A stretch of DNA of 64,000 nucleotides from Coprinus comatus (lineage: Eukaryota > Basidiomycota > Agaricomycetes > Agaricales > Agaricaceae). Below, piece by piece: positions 29,034 to 41,465 of this stretch (position 1 is the stretch's first letter; each line of letters begins with the position of its first letter). The notes below the pieces were generated by a model that saw only the letters and a list, made by a program, of their open reading frames with translations, did not search any database and was not told the DNA's origin. The stretch covers positions 62,001 through 126,000 of the forward strand of contig JAWPGT010000005.1 in assembly GCA_034638255.1 (NCBI GenBank), given 5' to 3'. The position numbers and the translations under genes are program-made.

Positions 29034-32000
29034 TTACCGCTTGGCGCGGTTCCTGTTGGGGAGTTTTCTCATCGCACGTCCTTGAGTATTTGTAGCTGCG
29101 GGAGGCGGAGCTGCACCAATAGTGAACAACGTACCGCCAGATGATGTGGAGGGAGTAATCTGAGCAGGGGCACTGAAAGGTGAGCTTGGGGCAGAACCAA
29201 ACCCTGTACTACCACCTCCAAATGTCACTGGTGTTGTAGCTGAAGGTAAGGCATTATTACTACCAGCCGGAGAAGCGGGTTGACTACCAAATCCGAAAGG
29301 TGCATTAGTAGGGGCACCGAAATTGAAACCTGAAGGCTGGAATGTCGATGGACTACTGGGAGCAGAGCCACCCGCTGGCTGTCCAAACGGGTTCGATGTG
29401 GGTGACGATCCGAAACTAAAGCCAGGGGTAGCGGTAGTAGGAGTTGGGCTACCACCAAAGTTAAAAGACCCAGTAGTCGAAGGGCGAGGAGGCTCTGAGT
29501 TTTGTGTTTGTCCAAAGGAGAAACCTGTTCCAGTACTGGAAGAGCTCGGTTGTCCGAAACCAAAAGGTTTAGGTTCTTCGGATTTAGATTCTTTGATTTG
29601 CTGGGGAGCGAATGGATTCGGGGATGGGCTTGACCCTCCACCGAATGTGAAAGGCGACGTAGTCGAAGTGGCAGATGATGGTCCCCCACCTCCAAACAAA
29701 ACCGAACCAGATGGAGGGTTGCCACCAAATGAGAATCCACCGCCGAAAGATGGTTTGTTGTTGTCATTGACTTGATGCACCTCCCTTGTTGGGCTCTCTT
29801 CCATTTTGAATTCTTGGTCACCATTCTTCGGAGGAGTCGTTACACGTTCCTGTACCGAAGGTTGTACTGCAGCTGTTGCTCCAGCGCCAAAGGCGAAGAG
29901 CGAGGAGGTTTGAGGTAGGGGGCTAGCAGGAGCACCAAATGAGAATGGTGCATTGCTTGGTTTATCAGTTGTAGGAGTGCCACCAAACGCGAATGGAGCA
30001 GGACTGCTAGCTCTGGTATCCTTGTCGGACGAACTGAAGGAGAATGGCGAAGGAGAAGGTTTGGTATCCTTATCCGACGAACCGAAGGAGAACGGTGTAG
30101 AAGCAGGTTTCGCCTCATTGCTAGAAGAACCGAAAGCAAAAGAGGCCGGACTCGCGGGTTTCGAACCACCGGGCGTTTGTCCAAAACCGAAAAGACCGCT
30201 AGGTGCGGTAGGTTTGGGAGCCTCAGAAGCGGCTGGAGCGGAAGGTTGACCAAATGTGAATGGCGATGCTACGGGAGTGGTGGTGGCGGCGGGTGGGTTT
30301 GCACTAGCGGGTCTTCCAGGTTCACTTGACGGTGCGGTGAAACTCTGAGTAGATGCTTTGTTTGCATCCATATCTTCAAAGAGCGATCCTTTATTTGCGG
30401 TCGAACCAAAGCTGGACATGGATGGCTGTCCGTCAAACAACGAGGTCTGTTTAGGCTCAGCTACAGGTTTATTTCCGAATAAGCTACTTCCCGACGAAGT
30501 CTCAATGGTTAACTGCGGCGGTTTGTTGGCCGCTGCATTCCCGTTATCACTTAAACCAAAGGAGAACGGTGCCGAACTAGAGAAAGACTTCGTACCATTT
30601 TCGAAAACAGATGTTGGTGCAGTGGTTTCTTTGGTTTCCTTGGAAGCACTCGTTTCTGGTTCCTCCTTCTGCGAAGCCGCACCAAAGAATGAGAATGGGG
30701 CTGGGGCTGGCTCAGCTTTATCTTTACCTAGGTCCTTGAAAATGCTACCTCCACCGGCTTCTTTCCCGCCGTCCCAAAGTGGGTTCGCGTTATCTTTGAC
30801 TGGTGCAGTTGGAGTTGTAGAACCAAATAAGTTTGGAGCAGCGGATGAGGTACCCGACGATTTAACAGTCGAAGGCGGCGATGAGAATGAAAACGAAGGT
30901 AGGGGGACTGGTGCAGGTGTTTCGACCTTGGGAGGCTCAGGGGTTGGTCCACTAAATGTCAAAGGTTGGGCCTGAACTTCTAACGGCTTTTTAAAAGCAT
31001 CCGATTGTGCGAAGAAGTTCGGAACACCTCCAGCGGATGTAGGTGGTGCTGACGGTGGGAGACTTGGTGGGAGACCAAAGAAAATTTGTTTTTCCGGAGC
31101 AGCAGCTGGGATTGGACCAAACGAGAAAGGGAGAGGTTTTGCTGGCGGTGGGGTCGAGGAACTGGCCTGAGAGAACAAAGTATCTGCGGATACAGGTTTC
31201 AGGGCAGGCGCAGCAGAGAATGAGAAAGGAAGGGATTTCATGGGTGGTTCCTTTGCTTTAGAGTCATCGTGTTCAATGGACTTCACCTAAGTACGAAAAT
31301 AAATCAGAATTTATGTTGAAGTCTCAGAAATAACATCCTACCTCTTGAGCAAAGCTAAAATCGGCAGGGATATTGAATACAGGTGCTTTCTTAGCGGCTT
31401 CTTCAAGCATTTGTCTTTCCTTCTCTCCTTCATCACCCATGGCATCATCACCATCACCATCATCATCATCAAATGCGGCAGAAAACTTGGACCTTGAACG
31501 AGCGGCTGGTCTCGAGAAATGATTCCTAGACGTCTTGACACGACCAACCCTCAAAGAAGATCCGCTAGCATTGGCCGAAGGACCTGAGGCAAGGGAATAC
31601 CAATCTTGTTTGTTAGTAGGGGGTATGTCGGTAGGTGGCAAATCAGGTATGCGTTCTTCCTTCTGCCTCCAACTTGCTCCTCGCTCCGGTTCCTTCTCTT
31701 CTTTTTTACCAGAACCCTTTTCATCCACGTCATCGTCATCTAATTCTAATTTCCTTTTGGCCAACATTCTTTTCATCCCACCCTCACCTGCGTAAGGTTT
31801 TGTGATATTCTTCTCTGGGGAAGACACTTCCTTACGGCCAAGTTTACGATCTCCAGACCCTTGCTCATCCTTCATAAGGACGAGCTTGGTACGACGGCGA
31901 GGCTTGAATAAATCTGGTACACCAGTTATCGAAGATTGCAGATTGCCGGATCTAAGACGAGTTGGCAAGAGGGGGGTTTTGTAAATGTCCAACTCTTTCA

Positions 32001-33039
32001 GTGCCTTCTCAGCTAGTGACATTCCGGCTTACATCGCGCATATATGAATATCAGTGGCTAGGTATGTAGACCGGAAACTTACCAGTAGTGCGTTCAGGCT
32101 GATTTTTGCTTGCAAACAACGAGGCATGAGCGGAAGGTGAACGCGCCTATTTTTATACGACATAAATACTTTAGACAAAGAGGGATCCTAGCAGCGTACC
32201 TTACGAACAGAATCCACTAATGTACCCAAAGTCGCGGTTGGCTCGTCCGCAACAATGTATGGTGTTTCCTCGGCGACAGGGGGAGGTGGTCTTACAAAAG
32301 TCGGATTGGCTATTAAGGTATGCAACGGTGGTGGTTCAGACTTCTCTCTCTTGTTTTGGGGGGGTTGTGGCGTGAGGGATGTGCGCATACGGAATGCCGG
32401 GCGCGACGACATAGAAATATCGCGAGGAACCGAGAGCGTAGATCGCGGAAATGCTGGGACAGTCGTTGGAAAAGAAGTGAGGGAGTGTACAGATTCCATC
32501 GATACATCCGTTTCATGAACAGCAGCGAGAGGACGTTGGTGGTAAGCGCCGTTGTTTGTAGACTGCGGACGCGGTAGTGGGTCAACGGATATGATATGTG
32601 AGAGGGATATATTATGGGATGGAATGAAAGTAAAGCGTACCTGGTTGTTATTATCTCCGGTAGAGTTAAAAAGGTGTCGATTGTTGCCAGCAGAAACGGA
32701 CCTGCCAATGGGCTGAGGAAACACAGAGACTGGCGGATCAAGATACCCCTCTGGCTGGTACTCCCTGGGTGGACTATCCACCCTCATACGCTTGGTACGA
32801 GAAGGCCTCTCATCTTCAGCCAGATCAATTTCCGTCGGAACAGCAGCCAGCCGCCTGCGCTTGCCCATATTGTCCTTGGTGTCTTCGAAATCATCTGTAG
32901 TCGCAAACCACGAAAGCGGGGCAGTGACGATATTTTTGATCGCACCGAAGAATGTGTTGGTGCGTTGAAGAGGCTGGCGGGCAGCATTACGCCTACGCCT
33001 GGGGTGGCCGCCCTGGGAGGCCGTCGAGGACGCCATCAT
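29034..33039 (-). CDS. FG-repeat nucleoporin of the nuclear basket (Nup124/Nup1/Nup153-like)
   Basis: Exons 32641-33039, 32200-32562, 32083-32146, 31342-32027 and 29034-31286 give 1254 codons. The N-terminal part has an arginine-rich stretch followed by TFFGAIKNIVTAPLSWF, an amphipathic helix like those by which Nup1 and Nup60 bind the inner nuclear membrane. The middle is charged, with acidic and K/R patches. The C-terminal two thirds is a disordered FG domain with many FSFG, FGFG and FAFG repeats in Ser/Pro/Thr spacers, which would bind transport receptors. The extreme C-terminus (RKLPNRNRAKR) is basic, as in Nup153-type proteins. Intron 1 (78 nt) is stop-free and divisible by three, so retention would be silent for frame. 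The start is at the first of two adjacent ATGs. The exact orthologue is uncertain because such proteins diverge fast. Confidence 0.85.
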
Positions 33040-33414
33040 GGATGATGAGGAAAGTAACCTGGAAAATTCAGACAAGGAGTCGTACTGTCACAGACCTGCT
33101 CTCTGTCACACACAAGAGTCACGTCTGACCGTGACTGATCATGCGTCATCCGAAAATGTAAACAATATATTCAACAGGGACATTAAACTTTTGGAAAAAA
33201 GATCGACGGGATTAAGATGGCATAACAGAAGTCATTTTTGTATCCGTGGATATCATATCATCTGCTTAAGAGGACATAGGGTATATTTAACCAGATCTAC
33301 CGAGGGAATGTATGAATAAATCAAGAAAGAAGGACCATCATTCTACATGCATGTAATGAATGGAGCTCCGAAACCAATGTAAAAAAAAACATGCGAGAGA
33401 CTAAATTGCCCTAA
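33040..33414. other. Spacer between the FG nucleoporin and HOOK
   Basis: 375 bp with no ORF. Near 33085-33110 the heptamer CTGTCAC occurs twice within about 25 bp, followed by TCACGTCTGACCGTGAC, an imperfect palindrome. These could be operator-like sites in the nucleoporin promoter. Confidence 0.3.
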
Positions 33415-36400
33415 CTACCGCTCGAGAACGTGGCTTCTCTGTAACTATCATCAGAACACCAATGGCAACCCTTGACAATGTATTACTCACCGTCGAGCGT
33501 ACCATAGGTAGCCATGCTGTCGGGGCGGCTTTCGGCTGTTGTGGTGCCGAGCCCAGTTGGTTGCGCACAGATTTCATGGTCATACTGTGAAGGACGCTGA
33601 CCATTAGCTCTTGTTCGCGACGGTAGTGTTGCATTTTCTCGCGCAGAAGAGATTTCTGTCGTTCAAGATCCTCCTCCAGTATTTTGATCTGCGAACGGAA
33701 GCTGGCTTCTGCTTCCTCAAAAGCATTTGCCTACAAATATGGTTAGCTGATTATTGCACAAGGTGGACAATGTTACTCATACTGGTATGGCCCCTGCACT
33801 GGCTGCATGTTGTTCCTTGAATAGTCTATCTTGCTCTTTGATAAACTGTATGACAAAAGTTAGATGAGGATTATGTGACAATATACCAAAAAATATCCAA
33901 CCTGGCGAGCCTTCAAGAGTTTCTCATTTGCAGTCTTGATACTTTCCTTCAACGTAGTGTTTTCTTCATGCAGTGCCAACATGCGCGCCTTGATATCCTC
34001 CGGTAAATCCTTACCAGACAACAGCGCACGCATATCACCAAAGTCTCTTTCACGTTGTAACATCTTCTCTCTATGACCAATGCTCTCGGTCTGGAGATTT
34101 ACTTTCTCCAGTAGCAATGCATTCACTTGCTCCAGTTGCATTCTATTCTTATCACTTAACTCTTTGTTGGCCTTTCTTAGTTTCGCGACATCAGTTTCGA
34201 GAGCAGCTTTATCTTCATTGACAGACTCTCGCAAAGTAGCAAGAATATCAAGTTGATCCTTGTTAACCAAGGTAACTGTACCTTAGTTAGCATAGTAGCC
34301 ATATATTGGGGACATAAACTTACGATCAGACTTAGCAATCGTCAACTCCTTACTCAAGGTATCAAACTTGACCTCCAATTCTGCGTGTTCTTTTCTCAGA
34401 TCCTCAAACTGTTCCACTGTTTCATTGAGTCTTTGCCTGAGTGCGATAGCTGCTTCAGCTCTAGGATCCGAAGTCGATCAGCTATGTTCAGAGATAACAG
34501 ACATCAGCTTACCCATCACCCATTGACTTGCCACTCCTAATTTCTTCCAAATCCCTTTGGAGAACTAATTTCTCCCTATGGGCAACCAAATAATCACTTT
34601 CATACCTCGCTTTCATTCTATTGGCATCTTCCAACAGATTTTCCAACACCAACACCCGACTTGCATCTGCCTCATTCTTCCTAACGGCCTCTAGCTCTCT
34701 CTTCAACCGTCTAATTTGCAACTTGAGATCCGTCATTGTTGTACCTGTTAAGGCATCATCTAATTCACCACCTAACCCTTGTACACCCTCGTCTTCGTAC
34801 TCCTCTTCAACTGATCTCACATCCGGTGAATGCGGGGGCTCATCCTCTTCTCTATTTGATTCTACAGCCTCGCGCCGACGACGGCTATGACTTCTTGCAG
34901 GTCTAGTACTCATAGAAGCCACTTCCAACTCCCTCACACGTTCCTGGTACAGTTCCATTGTCTCGCGATCTTTGGTACGTTCATCCTCTGTGAATTTGAG
35001 TTTTGTCTTTGCCTGCTCAAGTTCGAATGTGAGAGTTTCCAACTCGTGTGCACGTTGTGAGTTTTTGGTTTCCAAGTCCGCTATTTGATTTTTGTAGGAT
35101 TCCATAAGAGGTTTGAAGGCTGCGACTTTGCGATACTCTTCTTCTAGAGTGGCATTCTTGTCCACAAGATCAGCATTCTGCTTCGCAAGGGCCTAATGGG
35201 ACATGATTTGTGAATTGACAGATTCATAATCAATATGTTGATGTAGTCAGGCACCTTGACGTTTTGGCGAAGGTCAGCTCCTTCTTGCAACTTTTTTTTA
35301 TACTTTTCCATGACGTTTTCTGTCTTTTGCAGCCTATCTGCCGCATGTCGGTACCTTGATCAAGTTGAGTGACAGAATCGGGAGTAATACGAGTAATAAA
35401 ACACACTCATCAACCTGGTCTTTGAGCCTGGAAGCTTCATCGGCTTTGATTTGGAGTTCATCTATCTTTTTGGTAAGTTCAGTAATAAGAGTTGTATTCT
35501 TGTCCAGTTCTGATTCTGCCATGGCGAGATTATCCTCGCTTTTCTGACTGAATAGAGCATAAATTGTTTGAATATAATAAGATAAACGCCACTCACAGCT
35601 CCGCCCGAAGACGGTCCATCTCTGCACGCATCATTGCATCTGCCTTTTCGTTTCTTCTTGTCTCCGCATCGCGCTTAACCTGGCGTAGTTGGGCAAGCGC
35701 ATCCTCCTTTTCCGACAGTAGATCATCGTAGTTTGTCTGGAGAGTACGATGCTCGTCAAGAAGATTCTGGTATACTTTCTCAATGGTCTCTTTTTCCGAG
35801 TATATGGCACTGCGTTCTGACTGTATGCGGTAGTAATGATCATCTCTACGACATAGGTCAATGTAGATTCTGCACACCAATTTCAGTGACCGACGCACTC
35901 TGTCATACTGGGTTCTGACAAGTCAATATACTCTTGGGTATTCGCAATCCTGGCGACTACCTACACTGAGATCAGCTTTGTAATTACTCCCAAGGATGAT
36001 ATTTTGAAGGCACCTGTTCGATAGCCTTCATAAGACAGTGCTGATCTTCCTCATTCAAACCTTGAATCTTTTCAATAAACTCTTTGTTCCTCTCACAATG
36101 TACTCCGATGGCAATGGTTAGTCTGCACATAACCAAGAGGGCAGGGATATTGCTGTCCTTGGCAATGGCCTGTAAGTCGGGTACTTGAAGACTGCTCGTA
36201 GGCTTTTGCAAAACGTCAGTGAAATACTGAGTCATGAGTCGATAAAGTCTCTTGAGGGCCGAGAATCTCAGGACCCAGTTATCTGAAGGATGTGCAGAAA
36301 CCCTCGTTGCCTTGAAGTAGCTCTCGTCCCTGTCCGCTGATCAACGGGCTGGATGCGAGGCAGATATGAGCTGACGTACACAAGGGCTAGGACATCTGAG

Positions 36401-36504
36401 AGGGCTGCACCATCGCTGAGGTCTGCTGGAGACGAGAGTGGCCTGGATAACTGGAAGGTTTCAAAGAAATGGAAAAAGGCGTCGAGCTCTTTGCGGTCGT
36501 CCAT
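33415..36504 (-). CDS. hok1: HOOK-family dynein adaptor
   Basis: Long coiled-coil adaptor linking early endosomes or other cargo to cytoplasmic dynein and dynactin. Twelve exons: 36380-36504, 36014-36329, 35899-35960, 35597-35845, 35407-35547, 35255-35354, 34513-35192, 34324-34460, 33902-34275, 33783-33845, 33491-33730, 33415-33444. They sum to 838 codons. The N-terminal Hook (calponin-homology-like) domain spans about residues 1-150 (LSDGAALSDVLALV, DNWVLRFSALKRLYRLM). Residues of about 165 to 790 are heptad-rich, Glu/Lys/Leu-rich coiled coil. The start MDDRKELDAFFHFF matches the family N-terminus. Several introns (e.g. 36330-36379, 35846-35898) have tempting nearer acceptors, and the ones chosen keep both frame and conserved residues. 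It shares a 240-bp divergent promoter with TRAPPC13. Confidence 0.9.
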
Positions 36505-36744
36505 CAGCCGAGTTAGAGTAACGGTTGGATGTAACCAATAGTGTATTATGTAATTATGTGATGTCATAGGTACTGACAATATACCGATGTCTATGGAAAG
36601 TCTCTAGTCGTAAAGTGTGATTGAATGAAATACTTATGAACGTTTGAACCAGATGGCTTGCCTGTACCAGCCGATAGCGGTTGTTGAAGTTGATATAAAG
36701 ATCAAAGTGTAAATAAATGGCAAATACTGATTTGGTACTGAACA

Positions 36745-39315
36745 ATGGACAGCCCAGCGCATCTGGTGAGCCTGAAGGTAATGCGTGTGTCGGTATGTGG
36801 AGAACAATGGCGTGGACGGTGTGTTGACTGTGAATCTAGCGTCCAGAGGTCCAGAATGCATGGCAGCCCTTCTTCTCGTCGTCGCCCTTCTTCTCAGCGC
36901 ATGCTTCAGCCTCTCTTCTCTCTTTGCAGGGAAATGCCCCTCTCAAAGGTCATCCGAAGACTCTCAGAGACCTCACCCATGCATCAGACCTTCTCACTCT
37001 CCCGGCATCCTTTGGATCCATCCAGCTCGGCCAGACCTTCTCCAGCTGTCTCTCCATCAACAACGAGGCTCCCTTCTCAGTAGACTCAATCCGCATCCGT
37101 GTAGAAATGCAGACCGTAACCTCAAAGATCGTCCTCTACCACACCCCAGAGCCAACAGGTCGCTCTCTCCCTCCCACAGACACTCTCGAGGCTCTCGTCC
37201 ACCATGAGATAAAAGAACTCGGCCAACATGTACTCGCATGTACAGTCACCTATCGTGCACCTCCAAATGTACGCCCAGTCCCTGGTGCAAACGAGGACCC
37301 AAACGATCCCGGCCTTCAGACATTCCGCAAGTTCTACAAGTTTGTTGTAAGCCCGCTTGCCAATCTCTATGACTTAACCTGATGACAACCACTAGGTAAC
37401 CAATCCCCTCGCAGTCAAGACAAAGGTCCATCCCATCCGCTCTCCTACCGCCCTTCTCATGCCTAAAGAGCGTGAAAAGATTTTTCTCGAAGTCCACCTC
37501 CAAAATGTAACACAGGAAACCATGCATTTCGAACGCATGTCATTTGAACCTACCGAAGACTGGCAAGTCCAGGATCCAAACTTCTTAGAAGACTCAGATC
37601 AGAGTGTCTTCTCAGCTTCATTGGCACTTATGAACCCTCAAGATGTTCGACAATATGTATTTATTCTCGCTCCAACGTCCGCCACTGATTCTCGGCCTCT
37701 TGCTGTTCCAGCCCCAGGAAACATATTCCCCCTCGGCAGGCTCAACATTGCCTGGAGGTCTACATATGGCGAGCCAGGGAGGCTCTTGACCAGCATGCTT
37801 ACCCGCCGCATCCCCCTTGTCACCCCAAATCCTCCCGCTTCTGCACAATCTCAGCAGCAACCAGTCTCCGCCGTTCCACCTTATCTTAAACGAGAAAGAG
37901 ATCGTTCATCCTCTCAGTCATCCCCTTCTCGACCTCAATCACCCTCTCCTTCTCCTTCTCAGCCCCAATCTCGCCCTCAATCCCCTCAACCATCTATACA
38001 TCCCAACCACCGTAACGTGCAGAGTGTACACAACCTTACTATTACACCTTCACAACAACCTATACCAAACATTGATGCTCATTTGATACTTGTGACACCT
38101 CTTCCTTCATCATTCAAACTCGAAATTCCATTCACTCTTACATTCACTTTACATATAACAACACCAAATATATCTTCTGCTGGTCGTCGATTTAAATTCG
38201 CAATTCAACATATACTCCCACTTTCCTCCGCAATCCATCGTTCAACGAACCCCGCTATGGCTGGTGGTAGTGGTGGTGAATCCCAAAATCAAAACCAAAC
38301 AGGTACTGGTACAAGAACAGGTCACAACACTCCTCGCGCTATACTTTCACCTACATTAATACCTGGAGCTGGGGGGACTTCAATAGCATCGTCGCTTACA
38401 CATCAAATTTCAGAAGCACTTTCTAGTCCAAGAACATCTTTATCTGTTCTTTCTTCTGGATTTTCTACCCCAACTGCTGCTTCTTCAAGCCGTGCTGGCA
38501 CTGGTAGTAATACCAATCTTAATTCCACAGGCACAGGAGGTGGTGGTAGTGGGGGATTTAATTATGCACTTGCAAGACAAAAATTATTGGTTGCTTCTCC
38601 TAGACAAACACTTGATTTTTATGGTGATGGTGATGGCGATGGCGAAAATCAAGGTGGTTATGATGAAGAAAGGGATAGAGACAGGGATTTGATTAAAGAT
38701 GTTAATGGAATTGGAGAAAGCGAAATTGATGATGTTATTTATCCATCTCCTTATCCATCTCAAACTCAAACCCAAACTCAAGATAAGGATGTAATAGGAA
38801 AAACTGTTATTCCACTTGGAGCTTCTGCCTTTACTCTTCCTATACTTACATTGGAGAAAAAAGTGATACCGCCTTATCCTTCCTCTACTTCTACTTCTGC
38901 GCCTGGAGCAGGAACATTACCATCACCTTCAACAACAGCTTCAACATCGTCGAATACAATTACAGGATCCAACCAATCATCAGATTCTTCATCAGAACCA
39001 GAATCTAAAAGTTCAATTGGAGGGGAAGGAGAAGAAAAAAGAGAAGGAGAAGAAACTCATGCATATGCGTCAACCAATTTCGAACTTACTTATTTCCCAC
39101 TTCAACCGGGTTATGGACAAATTGGGGGACTTCGAATTTTATACATTGATGAGGATTTTTCAACTACTCAAGAGGATTCCAATTCCAATCTTAGTGCTAT
39201 AGTCGTTCCTGAACGTGAGGGGTTAGTAATAGGAAACCAAATCCGCGAAGGGAGGAAGAAAGCACAGTTATTGAAAGAGTATGAAGTACTTGCTGAAATT
39301 TGGGTATCTTCTTAG
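36745..39315 (+). CDS. TRAPPC13: TRAPP complex subunit 13 (TRAPPC13/DUF974)
   Basis: Subunit of the TRAPP vesicle-tethering and Rab-GEF complex. Exons 36745-36792, 36840-37346 and 37396-39315 give 824 codons. The conserved N-terminal half is clear: MDSPAHLVSLKVMRVS, then HPKTLRDLTHASDLLTLP, SIQLGQTFSSCLSINNE, FRKFYKFVVTNPLAVKTK and IFLEVHLQNVTQETM. After about residue 320 the conserved Ig-like domains are interrupted by long Ser/Pro/Gln- and Gly/Asp-rich inserts. The core resumes near the C-terminus (FELTYFPLQPGYGQIGGLRI). The protein is therefore nearly twice the animal length. The inserts are probably surface loops, and codon use there is AT-richer than in the N-terminal half. Confidence 0.88.
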
Positions 39316-39436
39316 TATATTATATAGTACGAACACCCAATTTTGAATAATTATGATTTTTTGTCCATGGATCACACTACAAGAAATTAAGAGAAGTATT
39401 GATATTCTATTGTAAAAAGAGAGTAGAATATAGTAT

Positions 39437-41327
39437 TTAAGCAGCAATCCAAGGTTGGCTGACAAGTTGTTGCACTGAAAGAAGTGCATGATATCTAACT
39501 TCATGATTAGGATGTGTTATCAACTCCATCACTCTTGTTTTACCACCAAAATCTGTGACAAATCTAAATAATAGCCAAGGGATTATTATTAATATGTACG
39601 AACAAAAAGAGTGACTGAAAACTTACTTCTTCCCTCGTTCGTAATGTTTCACATATTGTCCAATATCAGAAGCAGCGATTGCAAGTATGTTGGGATCCGT
39701 CGCGGTTTTGAGTATATTAATCAACACCCTTAATAACAAAAAAACCATTGGTTCAGTTGTTTTTTTATGAGACGAAAAACTTGTTTATAACATACTTGAG
39801 CTGTTCATAGTCCTTATCATTCAATTTGACTGCGTTTTCTTTCCAGAAATCATCTGATTCATGTACAGGTGTCCAAGACAAATGCCCAGAAGCCAATTCA
39901 GAGAGATACTCATCGTATGTCCTAAAAATGATTAACCAGGTAAATAAATTTTATACCGAACAAAAAAAAAATATCAATCAAGTATACGTACGTAAGGTTC
40001 TCGAAATGAGCAGTCAACTCTTCTTTGAGGAATTGAACATCTTCAATGATATCTTCGTCGGAGAATTTACGTTGAGAAAGATTCTTTACAAAAGGCAATA
40101 GTTGTGCTACTAGCATTGCAGGAAGATTAGCTTCTGGTGCTTTTGTAACAAGATTCTACAAAGATATGAATATGAATAAAACCTCCCAACAATTTAGCAA
40201 AAAGAAAACACGTACCCTGAAACTAGCAACCACAACCCGGATCACTTTCTCTTTGACCGCGCTCTTTGCAACTTCAACGAGCACCGGGATAATGTCATAC
40301 TTCCTGTAGATAATGTCAATAATAGACTTCGGGACAACTTAATTCGCATACTTGTCAATTTGTTTGGCGATATTATCTTCAAACGTCAACAACCAAAAGC
40401 ATAGAGCCACTTGGTAGCTCATTTGAGGACCTGGGTTCTGCTTCAAGGTTTCTAATAGTCTTTCCATGAACGGTAAATGCTAACGTGGTTGAAACAAGAA
40501 CGTGAAGAAACATACCCTGATACAATGCCCGAGTTTGTCCAGACACCCTGACGTGTTTGCGATCTTGCAAGTAGACATTCTAAACATAGTACACCAATGT
40601 CTCGTTTACTTCCCGTTGAACTATTGATGAATTGTGATAACGTCTGAAGGAATGGTTGGAGGTATTGTTGTAGTGAACCTGGTTCGGCAGAACTACAAAA
40701 AATGAATATAACAGCGGTGGTAGTACTTGGATGTATATACGAACCTTAATAGCACAGTGAGAATCTGAGCGGCCTTTGACTGAATAAAATCATCTTGTGC
40801 ATCGAGACATCTGACATAACTTTGAGTTCAAGAAACCAATATTAATGATTGCACAGGGGCGCACTTAAGTAATGGAATATATGGAAGGTCAGAATCGACT
40901 TGGCTTGCTTCTGTAAAGAGTGGTACACGTTCTTCATGCTCTATTTCACGATAAATAGACCGAACATCTTCAGAATTGTGTAGGAGGTGAGCTCACCATC
41001 GAGTGCGTCGGCGATCCATACTAACAGACATTGTTGGGTATCTGTTCTGCTGACCTTCTTGAGAGACTGAGGTATAATAGTGCATACGTATTGCCTTCAG
41101 AGAGCATTACAGTGTTAACTTTTGCACGGGATTGACGGTCAACCTTTTTGATGAGCGAGAGTTCCTCGGTTGTGATCAGGTCTGCACGTTGGTATGCCTG
41201 GACTCCTCAATCAACAATATATACAGATATAAAGAAACAATTAGTATACCTCCCAAGGAACATTCTTGTTCCTGATCTTTGTGGAGGTCTCCTCGAGGTG
41301 TGGGTTGGAGATCAGTGAAACCGACAT
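39437..41327 (-). CDS. VMA13: V-type proton ATPase subunit H, with a one-base frame break
   Basis: Regulatory H subunit that couples or silences V1 on the V0 sector; it has an armadillo-like fold. Exons 41250-41327, 40997-41197, 40865-40940, 40745-40819, 40516-40692, 40352-40459, 40216-40303, 39992-40155, 39796-39921, 39627-39728 and 39437-39563. Conserved stretches are [14 protein letters not shown] [62 protein letters not shown] and [12 protein letters not shown]. The exon sum is 1322 nt, one short of 441 codons. The missing base falls in exon 2 near 41060-41070, between ALLYLSL and LKKVSRTD. The gene is otherwise intact. An alternative 44-nt intron would restore the frame but would delete conserved residues (see findings). 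Confidence 0.88.
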
Positions 41328-41396
41328 TTGGCTGAAAGTGAAGAGGAGATTGCACTGACAGACGTCGACGAATGAAGCAGTAATATCTCACGACTG

Positions 41397-41402
41397 CACG
41401 TG
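41397..41402. promoter_or_regulatory. CACGTG E-box in the VMA13/MRPL17 divergent promoter
   Basis: CACGTG about midway in the 138 bp between the divergent starts of VMA13 and MRPL17. It is part of the series of six. Function is inferred from recurrence. Confidence 0.45.
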
Positions 41403-41465
41403 ATCATAAGTGGCAAGCTTGTGGCAAAATTCGGCGCGTTACTATTAGCAGGTTGGCCAGGCGAG

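Noticed and set aside
29323..30975. Long plus-strand open frames of 98-205 codons opposite the FG nucleoporin
   Set aside because: They arise from the repeat-rich FG exon read on the other strand; their Gly/Pro/Leu composition mirrors the FG codons.
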